This document shows, in pieces, positions 15,509 to 24,278 of a stretch of 64,000 bases of DNA (position 1 is the first letter of the stretch; each line of letters starts with the position of its first letter). A model generated the notes under the pieces. The model saw only the letters and a program-made list of their open reading frames with translations. It ran no database searches and was not told where the DNA came from. The translations under genes and the position numbers were made by a program. Source of the DNA: Hyphomonadaceae bacterium (GTDB lineage: Bacteria; Pseudomonadota; Alphaproteobacteria; Caulobacterales; Maricaulaceae); contig JABDMW010000021.1 of assembly GCA_013001295.1 (NCBI GenBank), positions 1-64,000 of the forward strand, written 5' to 3'.

Positions 15509-16771
15509 ATGGACAAAATAGTCATTGAAGGTGGCGTGCCGCTATCGGGTGAAATCAGCATCAGCGGAGCTAAAAACTCGGCGATCAAGCTCATGGCCGT
15601 TTGCCTGCTGACCGATCAGCCGTTGGAATTGACGAATATGCCGCGGCTGCGCGACACGCGTTTCATGGGGCAATTGCTCGCCAGTCTCGGCACCCAGGTT
15701 GAAGAAGGGCCGGGGAGCCGCATGTTGCTGCACGCCAATGACTTAACGTCGACAACCGCACCGTATGATCTGGTACGCAAAATGCGTGCGACCTTCAATG
15801 TGCTTGGACCCTTGCTCGCGCGCTGTCACAAAGCCAAAGTCTCCTTGCCCGGCGGCTGCGCCATTGGTGCGCGTCCGGTCAATCTGCATCTGGATGCTTT
15901 GCAGGCCCTGGGCGCCGATATTGAACTGAGCGAGGGCTATGTCATTGCCAGCGCCAAGGGCGGGCTCAAGGGTGCGGATATTACATTTCCGTTTATCAGC
16001 GTCGGCGCGACAGAGCACACCATGCTGGCCGCCGTACTGGCGAAAGGCGAGACCGTGCTTAACAATGCGGCCCGCGAACCGGAAATTATCGATCTGGCGA
16101 ATTGCCTCAATGCTATGGGGGCCAAAATCACCGGAGCAGGGCGCTCCGAAATGCGCATTGAAGGCGTTAAAAGTCTGAAAGGTGTCACCTACAGCGTTGT
16201 TCCGGACCGGATCGAAGCCGGCACCTATGCTCTGGCGGCAGCGACCGCTGGCGGCAAAGTCCGCCTCGTTAATGTGCGCTCGGATCATCTGGGGTCGCTC
16301 TGGCCGTTGATCGCCCAGGCCGGTGCGAAAGTGACCATGGACGAAAATTCCGTTTTGATTGAACGCGGAAGTACACGGCTAAAGCCCGTCGATATGGAAA
16401 CCCAGGCTTATCCCGGTTTCCCGACGGATCTACAGGCGCAATTCATGGCCATGTGCTGTCTCGCGGACGGTGTCTCGATCATCCGGGAAAATATTTTTGA
16501 AAACCGCTTCATGCATTGTCCGGAACTGGCGCGCATGGGCGCGGATATCACCGTTCATGGCCGCGAGGCCGTCGTGCGGGGTGTCGAGAAACTGACCGGT
16601 GCGCCGGTGATGGCGACGGATTTGCGCGCTTCAGCCAGCCTGATCGCGGCAGGGTTGGCGGCACAAGGCACGACCGAAATCGCCCGCGTCTATCATTTGG
16701 ACCGGGGGTTTGAACATATAGAAGTGAAACTGGGCAATTGCGGAGCGCGCATTAAACGGGTATCGGAATAG
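15509..16771 (+). CDS. murA: UDP-N-acetylglucosamine 1-carboxyvinyltransferase
   Basis: A 420-residue MurA, the usual length. It transfers enolpyruvate from PEP to UDP-GlcNAc, the first committed step of peptidoglycan synthesis, in the cytoplasm. The catalytic, fosfomycin-sensitive cysteine is present in [14 protein letters not shown] (about residue 117), and the N-terminal GAKNSAIK is intact. GGAGA precedes ATG 15509. The neighbours on the 3' side (DUF2948, UPF0262, phosphatase, infA, maf) reproduce the conserved alphaproteobacterial murA block. Confidence 0.97.
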   Translation: MDKIVIEGGVPLSGEISISGAKNSAIKLMAVCLLTDQPLELTNMPRLRDTRFMGQLLASLGTQVEEGPGSRMLLHANDLTSTTAPYDLVRKMRATFNVLGPLLARCHKAKVSLPGGCAIGARPVNLHLDALQALGADIELSEGYVIASAKGGLKGADITFPFISVGATEHTMLAAVLAKGETVLNNAAREPEIIDLANCLNAMGAKITGAGRSEMRIEGVKSLKGVTYSVVPDRIEAGTYALAAATAGGKVRLVNVRSDHLGSLWPLIAQAGAKVTMDENSVLIERGSTRLKPVDMETQAYPGFPTDLQAQFMAMCCLADGVSIIRENIFENRFMHCPELARMGADITVHGREAVVRGVEKLTGAPVMATDLRASASLIAAGLAAQGTTEIARVYHLDRGFEHIEVKLGNCGARIKRVSE

Positions 16772-16772
16772 A

Positions 16773-17210
16773 ATGTCTGACCATCTTAAACTAAAAGCCG
16801 AGAACTCTGAGGATTTGCAAGTCATATCTGCGATCACGCAGGACGCGATCGTGCGCGTCAGTGACATCAAGTTTGACAAGGATTCGCAAACCCTGACGCT
16901 GGTGATAAACCGGTTCAAACAAGAGCACAAAAACGGCAAAACCGGCGAGCGGACGAAATCCGGCCTGCGTTTTCATAACGTGCTCGCGCTTCAGTCAATG
17001 GGCATTAGCCGCGTTGATCCCAATGCATTTACAGTTTTGCTTTCTGTTGATTTTAAATCGACCCGACCGAAGCCGACCGGCGAGCTCAATTTGATTTTTT
17101 CGGGCGGAGGGCAATTAAAAGCCAAAGTCGAGGCTTTGGAAGCCCGATTGGTTGATTTCGCCAATCCGCGCGAAACCAAAAGCATCCCGTTACACCCGCT
17201 CGACGAATGA
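16773..17210 (+). CDS. DUF2948 family protein
   Basis: A 145-residue protein beginning one base after the murA stop. The sequence LKLKAENSEDLQVISAITQDAIVRVSDI is typical of the DUF2948 family, which in alphaproteobacteria almost always follows murA. There is no signal peptide or membrane segment. The biochemical role is unknown; the tight coupling to murA suggests co-expression. Confidence 0.88.
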   Translation: MSDHLKLKAENSEDLQVISAITQDAIVRVSDIKFDKDSQTLTLVINRFKQEHKNGKTGERTKSGLRFHNVLALQSMGISRVDPNAFTVLLSVDFKSTRPKPTGELNLIFSGGGQLKAKVEALEARLVDFANPRETKSIPLHPLDE

Positions 17211-17214
17211 TCCG

Positions 17215-17691
17215 ATGGACGAAGATCATTATATAGCCGAGCTTTATATTGATGATGACAGCCTGCCTGCCACCAGTGCGGACATGGAACATGAACGCCG
17301 GGTTGCTGTGTTTGATCTGTTGGAGGCCAATGAATTCCGTCCGCTTGAGTCTGAATCCGGACCTTATATTGTCAATTTGAGTCTCAACGACAATCGTCTC
17401 ATCCTCGATGTGCAGCGGTCCAACGGCATGCCGAGGGGGGAATACAGTATCTCGCTTTTACCTTTCAGGCGTATTGTCAAAGACTATTTCATGATCTGCG
17501 AATCTTATCACAACGCCATCAGAACGGCGACATCCGCCCAGATCGAAGCTATCGATATGGGCCGTCGCGGGCTGCATAATGAAGGGTCGCGGCAACTTGT
17601 CGACAGCCTGCGGAATTCCATCGAAGTTGATTTCAACACATCGCGCCGGTTTTTTACACTGATCTGCGCACTGCACAGGCGACCGAAATGA
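17215..17691 (+). CDS. UPF0262 family protein
   Basis: A 158-residue cytoplasmic protein of the alphaproteobacterial UPF0262 family. Recognisable blocks are EFRPLESESGPYIVNLSLND, LPFRRIVKDYFMICESYH and AIRTATSAQIEAIDMGRRGL. The start at 17215 (MDEDHY) is just after the DUF2948 stop; a longer frame would overlap that gene. It overlaps the downstream phosphatase by four bases. In related genomes hisD is usually found between DUF2948 and UPF0262, but not here. Function unknown. Confidence 0.9.
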   Translation: MDEDHYIAELYIDDDSLPATSADMEHERRVAVFDLLEANEFRPLESESGPYIVNLSLNDNRLILDVQRSNGMPRGEYSISLLPFRRIVKDYFMICESYHNAIRTATSAQIEAIDMGRRGLHNEGSRQLVDSLRNSIEVDFNTSRRFFTLICALHRRPK

Positions 17692-18134
17692 CGACTAACC
17701 CAAAACTTCCGCAATCTGTGCTGTTTGTCTGCACGCTCAATTCAATCCGCTCGCCCATGGCCGAAGCATTAATGAAGAAACAGTTCGGACAAGATATTTA
17801 CATCCAATCCTGCGGTATTAGTACCGGCGAGCTTAATCAGCTGATGGTCAATATCCTGTCTGAAGTGGGCATTGATAAGTCGAAACATATTTCCCGCTCG
17901 CTCGAGGAAATCAGTGATACCAGTTTCGACCTCGTTATAGCGTTTACAAAAGATGCAGGTGAGGCGGCAAAAGCCATATTTGACGATAGTGATACCGAGA
18001 TCGAAGTCTGGCCCTTGCCGGATCCGACAGAGGGTGCGCACGATGTGCGGGCGATGATGAATAATTATCGCTCGCTACGCGAAAACATCGATATGCGGCT
18101 GAAACGGCGGTTTTCTGCGGCAGAAAACACATAA
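17688..18134 (+). CDS. Low-molecular-weight phosphatase / ArsC-like protein
   Basis: A 148-residue member of the low-molecular-weight protein tyrosine phosphatase/arsenate reductase fold. The P-loop is CTLNSIRS (CX5R, about residue 15) and the general-acid aspartate is in PLPDPT. The start overlaps the UPF0262 stop (ATGA). A true arsenate reductase would need extra cysteines in the C-terminal half, which I do not see, so a protein- or small-molecule phosphatase role is more likely. Its position after UPF0262 and before infA is the conserved alphaproteobacterial arrangement. Confidence 0.88.
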   Translation: MTTNPKLPQSVLFVCTLNSIRSPMAEALMKKQFGQDIYIQSCGISTGELNQLMVNILSEVGIDKSKHISRSLEEISDTSFDLVIAFTKDAGEAAKAIFDDSDTEIEVWPLPDPTEGAHDVRAMMNNYRSLRENIDMRLKRRFSAAENT

Positions 18135-18211
18135 ATTAAGCAAAAATCAGTGTTTTTTGGAAAAAAATCCCTATGTTATTGATGCGAGGCATGGTTTAAG
18201 GCCTGCATAGC

Positions 18212-18237
18212 AAATCACTTCGGTGATTTTTTATTTT
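18212..18237 (+). terminator. UUCG-capped terminator or attenuator immediately upstream of infA
   Basis: AAATCAC-TTCG-GTGATTT is followed by a T-rich run (TTTATTTT). The hairpin ends only 7 bp before the infA ribosome binding site (AAAGGA, 18244-18249). It can terminate the murA-phosphatase transcript. Any infA promoter upstream of it would place this hairpin in the infA leader, where it would act as an attenuator. A second stem (TGCGAGGC / GCCTGCA, 18183-18207) precedes it. Confidence 0.8.
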
Positions 18238-18255
18238 GTAGTTAAAGGAATTGGT

Positions 18256-18477
18256 TTGGCAAAAGAAGAACTCTTGGAATTTGAAGGCGAAGTTATGGAA
18301 CTTCTGCCCAACGCGACGTTTCGTGTTAAATTGGTCGGTAACGACCATGAAATTATTGCCCATACGGCAGGCAAAATGCGCAAAAACCGCATTCGCGTCC
18401 TTGCCGGAGATATTGTGACTGTTGAAATGACACCTTACGACCTGACCAAAGGTCGTATCACATATCGCTTTAAGTAA
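18256..18477 (+). CDS. infA: Translation initiation factor IF-1
   Basis: A 73-residue S1/OB-fold protein that binds the ribosomal A site during initiation. The start is a TTG at 18256, giving the canonical N-terminus [13 protein letters not shown] and the standard family length, with AAAGGA six bases upstream. An ATG further upstream would add 11 residues that no IF-1 carries. [17 protein letters not shown] and the C-terminal [11 protein letters not shown] are fully conserved. A terminator-like hairpin precedes the ribosome binding site. Confidence 0.97.
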   Translation: MAKEELLEFEGEVMELLPNATFRVKLVGNDHEIIAHTAGKMRKNRIRVLAGDIVTVEMTPYDLTKGRITYRFK

Positions 18478-18491
18478 TCAGCCGCTCGCTC

Positions 18492-19082
18492 GTGCGCGGC
18501 AATTCCCCCCATAAACTCATTCTTGCAAGTGCATCGCCAAGGCGCAAAAGCCTATTGGCGCAAATTGGCGTCGTGCCTGATGATATCATCCCGGCTGACA
18601 TCGATGAGACGCCGCAAAGAGGCGAGACCCCCAAAACACACGCCGGGCGGCTTGCGACCGAAAAAGCGCGAGCGATCGCAACCCAACACTCTGATGCGTT
18701 TGTACTAGCGGCCGATACGGTTGTCGGCGTTGGTCGGCGTATTCTGCCAAAGGCCGAAGATAAGCTATGCGCCAAGGATTGTCTCGAGCTGTTATCAGGC
18801 GGGTCGCATCGTGTTTTTACCGGGATATGTCTGATCACGCCGGATGGACAGGAAATCTCACGCACCGTTGAAACACGCCTTAAAATGAAACGGCTTTCCC
18901 ACACCGAATTGCAGACCTATCTGGATAGCGGCGAGTGGGACGGCAAGGCCGGCGGGTACGGCATACAAGGCAGGGCTGAAGCCTTTATTTCCCAAATCAT
19001 CGGATCGTATTCCAATGTCGTGGGCCTGCCGGTGTATGAGACCCGAAATATGTTGGTCGGCGCAGGATATATAAATGGCTAA
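18492..19082 (+). CDS. maf: Maf family nucleotide pyrophosphatase
   Basis: A 196-residue Maf protein, a house-cleaning nucleoside triphosphate pyrophosphatase. It has the N-terminal signature LILASASPRRKSLL, the acidic AADTVVGVG, and the closing GGYGIQGRAEAF. The start is a GTG at 18492, 14 bp after infA. Its stop overlaps the RNase E/G gene by 8 bp, indicating translational coupling. Whether it acts on dTTP/UTP or on m7GTP cannot be decided safely from the sequence. Confidence 0.93.
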   Translation: MRGNSPHKLILASASPRRKSLLAQIGVVPDDIIPADIDETPQRGETPKTHAGRLATEKARAIATQHSDAFVLAADTVVGVGRRILPKAEDKLCAKDCLELLSGGSHRVFTGICLITPDGQEISRTVETRLKMKRLSHTELQTYLDSGEWDGKAGGYGIQGRAEAFISQIIGSYSNVVGLPVYETRNMLVGAGYING

Positions 19083-20091
19083 TAAGTGTACGATTGAACA
19101 CGCCATCGGGGAAACCCGGGCGGCGATCCTCTATAAAAACAAACCGGTTGAGTATCATCTGCGTCGGTGGAGCGATGAAGGCTTGCCACGGGCCGGGGAT
19201 ATCTTCGCCGGACGCGTCACCAAGGTCGACAAGCAGTTGATGGCCGCCTTTGTGGACTTGGGCGCGGGCGAGCCCGGTCTCTTGCGGTTTGCCATGACAC
19301 CCAATGCGCCGCGCCTCACCGAAGGACAAATGATCCTGGTGCGGATTGTGCGCGATGCCGAGGCCCATAAAGGGCCACTGGTTGAATTTACCGCCAAAAG
19401 TGAAGTTGATAAGCCGGGACCGCAAAAAACCGGCACATTGGACGAATTTATCGCTGCGCGCTTTCCGGGCATAAGCATTGAGGAAGGACCCGTTGACGGC
19501 ATCGACTATGTCACAGACACAGAAGTGGCACTCAAAAACGGCGGGTTTATTTATATTGAGCACACGCGCGCCGGTACCATGATCGATATTGATACGGCGG
19601 GCGGGCAAAAAACCAAGGTCAGCATAGCGGCGGCAAAGGAAATCGCGTCGCAATTGCGTTTGCGGGGCATTGGCGGGTTGATCGTGATTGATTTCCCGAA
19701 TTTCCGCAAAAAGAAAGACCGGGCCGATGTCTGGCAAACCCTCCAGGATTGCCTCAATAATGACCCGAATATCACCAAGATCGCGCCGTTTTCGCGCTTT
19801 GATACGGTGGAGATGACGCGGTCAAAATCCGGATTGACCATCGGCCAGATCATGCTCGATGCATCCGGGGAACCGAGTGTGGAAACACTTGCCTTGCGCG
19901 GACTCCGACGCCTCGAAAAAGAAGCCCGGGTTGATGGCGGCGCTAGGCTGGTCTTACAACTGCCCCAGAAAGCCTATGATTGGTTGCAATCTGGTGTGAT
20001 TTTGTGGGAACAGCCGCTGGCGGAGCGTATAGGCGCCCGGTTTAAACTGGTTTCAGGCGACAAACTCGACGTATTCAAGGACGAAAAATGA
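19075..20091 (+). CDS. Ribonuclease E/G family protein (short form)
   Basis: A 338-residue RNase E/G-like protein, far shorter than RNase E and also shorter than typical RNase G. It has the S1-type N-terminal region (PRAGDIFAGRVTKVDKQLMA AFVDLG) and the core catalytic block GGLIVIDFPNFRKKKDRADV, followed by FDTVEMTRSKSGL. The usual zinc-link cysteines and the C-terminal degradosome scaffold are absent. It lies between maf and yacG with overlaps on both sides, as in many alphaproteobacteria. It probably processes rRNA or tRNA ends; activity is inferred from the catalytic aspartates in the IDFPNF region. Confidence 0.88.
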   Translation: MANKCTIEHAIGETRAAILYKNKPVEYHLRRWSDEGLPRAGDIFAGRVTKVDKQLMAAFVDLGAGEPGLLRFAMTPNAPRLTEGQMILVRIVRDAEAHKGPLVEFTAKSEVDKPGPQKTGTLDEFIAARFPGISIEEGPVDGIDYVTDTEVALKNGGFIYIEHTRAGTMIDIDTAGGQKTKVSIAAAKEIASQLRLRGIGGLIVIDFPNFRKKKDRADVWQTLQDCLNNDPNITKIAPFSRFDTVEMTRSKSGLTIGQIMLDASGEPSVETLALRGLRRLEKEARVDGGARLVLQLPQKAYDWLQSGVILWEQPLAERIGARFKLVSGDKLDVFKDEK

Positions 20092-20279
20092 CCAAGCTGT
20101 GTAAAATTTGTGAGAAAAAACCGGTCGACATAGAGTTCTCGCCGTTCTGCTCAAAACGCTGTTCTGATGTGGATCTGGGACGCTGGCTTAAGGGCGGCTA
20201 CGCTATTCCGGGCCGCGACGGCGAAGCCGAAATCCCGGCCAATGACCGCAACCCGGACGCAGATCCGGAACTACGTTAG
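20088..20279 (+). CDS. yacG: DNA gyrase inhibitor / zinc-binding protein YacG
   Basis: A 63-residue zinc protein with CKIC near the start and FCSKRCSDVDLGRWL, which together give a four-cysteine zinc site. The acidic tail is typical. YacG in E. coli binds GyrB and inhibits gyrase. The gene overlaps the RNase E/G stop by four bases (ATGA) and ends the murA-yacG run; a strong palindrome follows. Confidence 0.93.
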   Translation: MTKLCKICEKKPVDIEFSPFCSKRCSDVDLGRWLKGGYAIPGRDGEAEIPANDRNPDADPELR

Positions 20280-20305
20280 AGAATTAGACATTAACACCCG
20301 CCCTT

Positions 20306-20416
20306 CCGCTCGTCCCCGCGCAGGCGGGGATCCACCTGGAATCTATCCGCTTTTACTAATAAGCCTTTTCACGCTGATACATCGAAATGGATCCCCGCCT
20401 GCGCGGGGACGAGCGG
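20306..20416. repeat. Intergenic palindromic repeat, perfect 29-bp inverted arms
   Basis: Arm 1 (20306-20334) begins CCGCTCGTCCCCGCGCAGGC and continues GGGGATCCA. Arm 2 (20388-20416) is its exact reverse complement, separated by 53 bp. This GGATCCCCGCCTGCGCGGGG motif is a widespread dispersed repeat in alphaproteobacterial genomes. It separates the convergent yacG and GDPD genes and may also stop transcription from both sides. Confidence 0.85.
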
Positions 20417-20452
20417 ATTAAGGGGATGCTGGGTTCAAGTCAGAAACGACAA

Positions 20453-21298
20453 CTATGTCAGATCTATAAAAAGTTTCTTATTATCAATGAAGTAGAGGTC
20501 TATTCCTAATGTATCACGGTGATCCATGAGGTGGGTTTTGTCGGTATAAGAGAAGGTCGAAACGAACAGACCGTGGCCTTGGTAATATTGGCACAGTTCT
20601 TTGGTCGCCATGTCTTGAGGCACGCAGATGCCGCCTTGGCTGCGTTTTAACAAATCGAGGAACTGGCCCTTGATCGGTGCCGTGATTTGCCAGCCTGAAC
20701 GCACGCCCATGATATAGCCCCCCTTAAAATCAATAGAGTCCTGCAGGGGGATGTTGCCGTCCTTGGACTTAAACACCTTATGATGGGCCCGGATGAGCGC
20801 GTTAACCGGCTGGCACCAATGGCTCAGACATTTCGGGATGGTCGGCGCGAGCGCGTCCAAGGCATAAAGCACCTCCGGCAACCATGACACGTAAACGGCC
20901 CGGTCTTGCATCCGGTAAAGCGAGAGCAGGGCATGGATTTCATGCTCAAACCCCGCGTCCTTGATGTCGACGAGCAATTTAGCTTCGGTATTTTTATGGG
21001 ATGCGACGACATCCAGCAAGGCCTCGAATGTCGGCATACGGGCGAAATCACCGCCCGTATTTTTAAATGAGGACGCTATGAGATCACACAAATGACGGAC
21101 TTTACCGCGCGCATCTTTGGCATATTCATCATGATACACCATCGGCGTGCCACACGCCGCCATGCGCACATCAAACTCCAGATTGATCACCCCGAAGTCG
21201 AGTGCCGCCCGCAGCCCATCCAGCGTATTCTCATACTTGGAAAACCCCCGAAACCGGTGGGAAATCAGATTGGACATGGTGATGGGCGCGGGTTTCAT
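20453..21298 (-). CDS. Glycerophosphodiester phosphodiesterase family protein
   Basis: A 281-residue TIM-barrel GDPD, which hydrolyses glycerophosphodiesters to glycerol-3-phosphate and an alcohol. The catalytic N-terminal set is visible: SHRFRG, YENT, LEFDVRM and YHDE, with the metal-binding glutamate/aspartate pair. There is no signal peptide, so it is probably cytoplasmic. The start is uncertain: MKPAPIT at 21298 or MSNLISHRF at 21277; neither has a strong ribosome binding site. Confidence 0.85.
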   Translation of the reverse strand: MKPAPITMSNLISHRFRGFSKYENTLDGLRAALDFGVINLEFDVRMAACGTPMVYHDEYAKDARGKVRHLCDLIASSFKNTGGDFARMPTFEALLDVVASHKNTEAKLLVDIKDAGFEHEIHALLSLYRMQDRAVYVSWLPEVLYALDALAPTIPKCLSHWCQPVNALIRAHHKVFKSKDGNIPLQDSIDFKGGYIMGVRSGWQITAPIKGQFLDLLKRSQGGICVPQDMATKELCQYYQGHGLFVSTFSYTDKTHLMDHRDTLGIDLYFIDNKKLFIDLT

Positions 21299-21419
21299 CG
21301 GATTTATTCTTAGTTTCTGTTGTGAGGCTCCGGTTTCAATTATCATTGGCGAGATGTTTCCGCAACCAATGTGACACTTCAAAAGGGACGTGTAACAAAA
21401 CGCTACCTATAATCCGGTT

Positions 21420-21545
21420 GTACCGGCGGAGGCCGGTATCCACCTTAATCTCAGTTTAGACCGGCACCTTAATAATCAAAGCGCAATGTTAAATTTAAAA
21501 TTCCAGATGGATCCCGGCCCACGCGATTCTTGAAAATCGCAAGGC
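21420..21545. repeat. Palindromic intergenic repeat units (CCGGC-rich)
   Basis: TACCGGC-gga-GGCCGGTA lies near 21420-21440. About 70 bp later GGATCCCGGCCCACGCGATT is followed by AATCGCAAGGCCGGGACGAT (inverted partner). These resemble the dispersed short palindromes of alphaproteobacteria. No gene is evident in this stretch. Confidence 0.55.
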
Positions 21546-21615
21546 CGGGACGATCGGGGAGGTAGAGTGCGGGTGTTTGCAATGTCGACAGTGTTCGCAT
21601 TACCAAAAAACTATC

Positions 21616-21716
21616 CCTCATCCTGAGGCGGCGCGCAGCGCCGGGACTCGAAGGATAGGTTTGCGCCTGCCTCGATCCTTCGAGACGTTCGCATTCGCTC
21701 ACTCCTCAGGATGAGG
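21616..21716. repeat. Dispersed palindromic repeat, copy A
   Basis: A roughly 100-bp element bounded by CCTCATCCTGAGG (21616-21628) and CCTCAGGATGAGG (21704-21716). Inner arms GACTCGAAGGAT / ATCCTTCGAGAC are visible. A related element lies in the opposite orientation at 26184-26284. It sits upstream of the GDPD gene and downstream of the M3 peptidase gene. Confidence 0.85.
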
Positions 21717-21728
21717 CATAAAATATAT

Positions 21729-21756
21729 AAAAAAAGCCCCGCATTTCTACGGGGCT
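21729..21756 (-). terminator. Rho-independent terminator of the M3 peptidase gene
   Basis: On the minus strand AGCCCCG-(8 nt)-CGGGGCT is followed by TTTTTTTATATAT. It lies 10 bp beyond the peptidase stop codon. Confidence 0.9.
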
Positions 21757-21765
21757 CCAAATGAT

Positions 21766-23952
21766 CTATCCTTTTGGGGCGAAGCCGCGGTCTCGCATGA
21801 GCGCATCAACCGAGACATCGCGGCCGCGGAAGGCCCTGAAGCCATCAGCCGGGTCGATGGTGTTACCCACTGACATGATATTGTCGTGCAGGGATTTGGC
21901 GGTTTCTTTGTCGTAGAAACTGCCGGCTTCCTTGAACTTTTCCGCCGCGTCAGCCGTGAGCGTGTCGGCCCATAAATAGCTGTAATAGCCGGCATGATAC
22001 CCGCCGGAGAAGATATGCCCGAAATGCGGCGTGCGGTGACGCATGACAATTTGCTCCGGCATATTCAGCGCTTCCAGTGTTTCACGCTCAAACTTGTCGG
22101 GATCAATCGGATCGCCGCCCGCCATATGCAGTTTCATATCCACAAGGGCACTGGCCAGGTATTCCGTCGTGGCGAAGCCTTGATTGAAACTGGCGGCCTT
22201 TTCGATCTTGTCGAGCAGGGCCTGCGGGATCGGTTCGCCGGTTTCGTAATGAACCGCGAACTTGTTCAAGACTTCCGGTGTCGTGAGCCAGTGTTCGTAG
22301 AGTTGCGACGGAAATTCCACATAATCCCGCGATACCGCCGTACCAGACAGGGTCGGGTAGGTGACCTTGGAGTTGAGCCCGTGAATGGCGTGACCGAATT
22401 CATGGAACAGGGTTTCCGCATCATCCCAGCTGATCAATGTCGGGACGCCGTCGGCGCCTTTAACAAAGTTCGAATTGTTGGACACGATCACCGTCGTCGG
22501 TTTGCCGTCGAGCTTATGCTGGGTGCGGTAAGCATTCATCCACGCACCGGAGCGCTTGCCCGGACGGGCATAGGGATCGAAATACCAAAGACCGACATGG
22601 CTACCGTCTTCTTTGTTCAAGACTTCCCACACCCGGACATCTTCATGGAAGACCGGAATGTCGGTGCGCTGTTTAAAGTCAAAGCCGTAAATTTCGCCTG
22701 CAGACCAGAACATGCCTTCGCGCAGTTTTTCCATCTGCATATAGGGCTTGATTTCGGCGGAATCGAGATCGTATTTGGCCTTGCGGACTTTCTCGGCGTA
22801 ATAGCGGTAATCCCAAGGCTTGATCTTAATGTCCGCGCCTTCTTCGTCGGCAACCGCTTGCATGTCCGCGACTTCTTCATTGGCGCGTGCGATTGCATGC
22901 GGCCAGATTTTCTCCATCAGTTCAATGGCATTTTCCGGCGTGCGGGCCATCTGGTTCTCTAACTTCCAATGGGCGTGGGTTTTATAGCCGAGCAGCTTGG
23001 CGCGTTGATCGCGCAGCTGCAGTATTTCGGTGATGATGGCGTTGTTGTCATTGGCATCACCATTGTCGCCGCGATTATAATAGGTGTTCCATACTTTCTC
23101 ACGCAGGGCCCGGTTTTCTGACTGGGTCAGGAATGGGCTCATGGATGAGCGGGTATTGGTGATGGCCCATTGGCCTTCTTTATCGCGGGCTTTCGCCGCT
23201 GCTGCCATGGAACTGATCAAACCGTCCGACAGGCCAGCCAGGTCTTTTTCGTCTGTGATATAGGTGACATAGCCTTGCTCATCCGCCAGAACGTTCTGGC
23301 CGAACTGAGTGGTCAATGTCGCCAAGCGGCCATTGATCTCAGACATTTTGGCTTTGTCTTCATCGTTGAGATTGGCACCGCCACGGACAAAGTCCTGGTA
23401 ATAATCATCGACCAGACGCTTTTGCTCAGTATTGAGTCCCTCCATATTGTCATAAATGGATTTCACACGCGCAAACAGGGCCGCATTTTGGGTCACGCTA
23501 TCGCCGAGGGCGGCAAATTTAGGTGACATTTCCTTCAATACGGCAGGTATCGGGTCCACATTCAGATTGCTGGCATGGACACCGAATATTGTGCCGGCAC
23601 GATCGAGAGCCGCACCACTTTTTTCCAGGGCGACGATGGTATTGTCGAAAGTGGGCGCGTCTGGGTTGTCAGCAACCTTTTCGATCTCGGCCTTGGCCAT
23701 ATCAATAGCCTGATTCAGCGCCGCGCTCATTTTTGACGTATCAACCTGGTCCCACGGAGGCACGCCGCCGTGAGGGCCGGCCCAGCTATCAAGCAGGATA
23801 TCGCCGGTGACAGTTTCGGTGATCAGGGACTGGCTTTGGCTCCAGTCCATTGTTTGCGTAGCCGCCTGTTCAATTGTTTTTTCTGCTGGCGCACACGCGG
23901 CGACATTCAGGGCTAAAACGCTCGCGAGCGTAAGTTTTACGGGATTCCGCAT
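21766..23952 (-). CDS. M3 family metallopeptidase (peptidyl-dipeptidase Dcp-like), predicted lipoprotein
   Basis: A 728-residue zinc peptidase of the M3 family. The zinc motif is in TLFHEFGHAIHG and the third ligand region follows (SRDYVEFPSQLYEHW). The N-terminus MRNPVKLTLASVLALNVAAC is a lipoprotein signal (lipobox VAAC), so this version is exported and lipid-anchored; E. coli Dcp is cytoplasmic/periplasmic without a lipid. The start at 23952 is chosen because GGAGA lies seven bases upstream. Expected activity: release of C-terminal dipeptides from peptides in the periplasm. It is monocistronic with its own terminator. Confidence 0.92.
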   Translation of the reverse strand: MRNPVKLTLASVLALNVAACAPAEKTIEQAATQTMDWSQSQSLITETVTGDILLDSWAGPHGGVPPWDQVDTSKMSAALNQAIDMAKAEIEKVADNPDAPTFDNTIVALEKSGAALDRAGTIFGVHASNLNVDPIPAVLKEMSPKFAALGDSVTQNAALFARVKSIYDNMEGLNTEQKRLVDDYYQDFVRGGANLNDEDKAKMSEINGRLATLTTQFGQNVLADEQGYVTYITDEKDLAGLSDGLISSMAAAAKARDKEGQWAITNTRSSMSPFLTQSENRALREKVWNTYYNRGDNGDANDNNAIITEILQLRDQRAKLLGYKTHAHWKLENQMARTPENAIELMEKIWPHAIARANEEVADMQAVADEEGADIKIKPWDYRYYAEKVRKAKYDLDSAEIKPYMQMEKLREGMFWSAGEIYGFDFKQRTDIPVFHEDVRVWEVLNKEDGSHVGLWYFDPYARPGKRSGAWMNAYRTQHKLDGKPTTVIVSNNSNFVKGADGVPTLISWDDAETLFHEFGHAIHGLNSKVTYPTLSGTAVSRDYVEFPSQLYEHWLTTPEVLNKFAVHYETGEPIPQALLDKIEKAASFNQGFATTEYLASALVDMKLHMAGGDPIDPDKFERETLEALNMPEQIVMRHRTPHFGHIFSGGYHAGYYSYLWADTLTADAAEKFKEAGSFYDKETAKSLHDNIMSVGNTIDPADGFRAFRGRDVSVDALMRDRGFAPKG

Positions 23953-24278
23953 ATTTGTCTCCATATGGATAAAAGTTTTCTTGAGGAATATATAAGCACT
24001 GTGGGGGAAATCGCGAGTGTTAAACTGTATAAATCATAGCTAAGCGGATGATTAATGCACCGAATAGAAATTCTGCAGGATAAAATTCCGTGCCGGCTAT
24101 TGCGCCTCGAGTTCTACAATTCCGGCTTATGCAGTTTTTGGTGAGCGCTGCCCTGCATTTTTTTCTTCGAATATTGGGTGAATTGTGACACTTTAGCGCC
24201 GTATTACCGCGCGATTCGGCTTGAGGAACAAAGCCAATATTCGTTGTGCGGACAGTTTAAATTGGGGAGATATCCATC
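23953..24278. other. Divergent intergenic region without a recognised gene
   Basis: 326 bp between the divergent M3 peptidase and orphan membrane protein genes. No known RNA, repeat or convincing frame is visible. Promoters for both genes must lie here. GGGGAGA just before 24279 is the ribosome binding site of the rightward gene. Confidence 0.5.
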
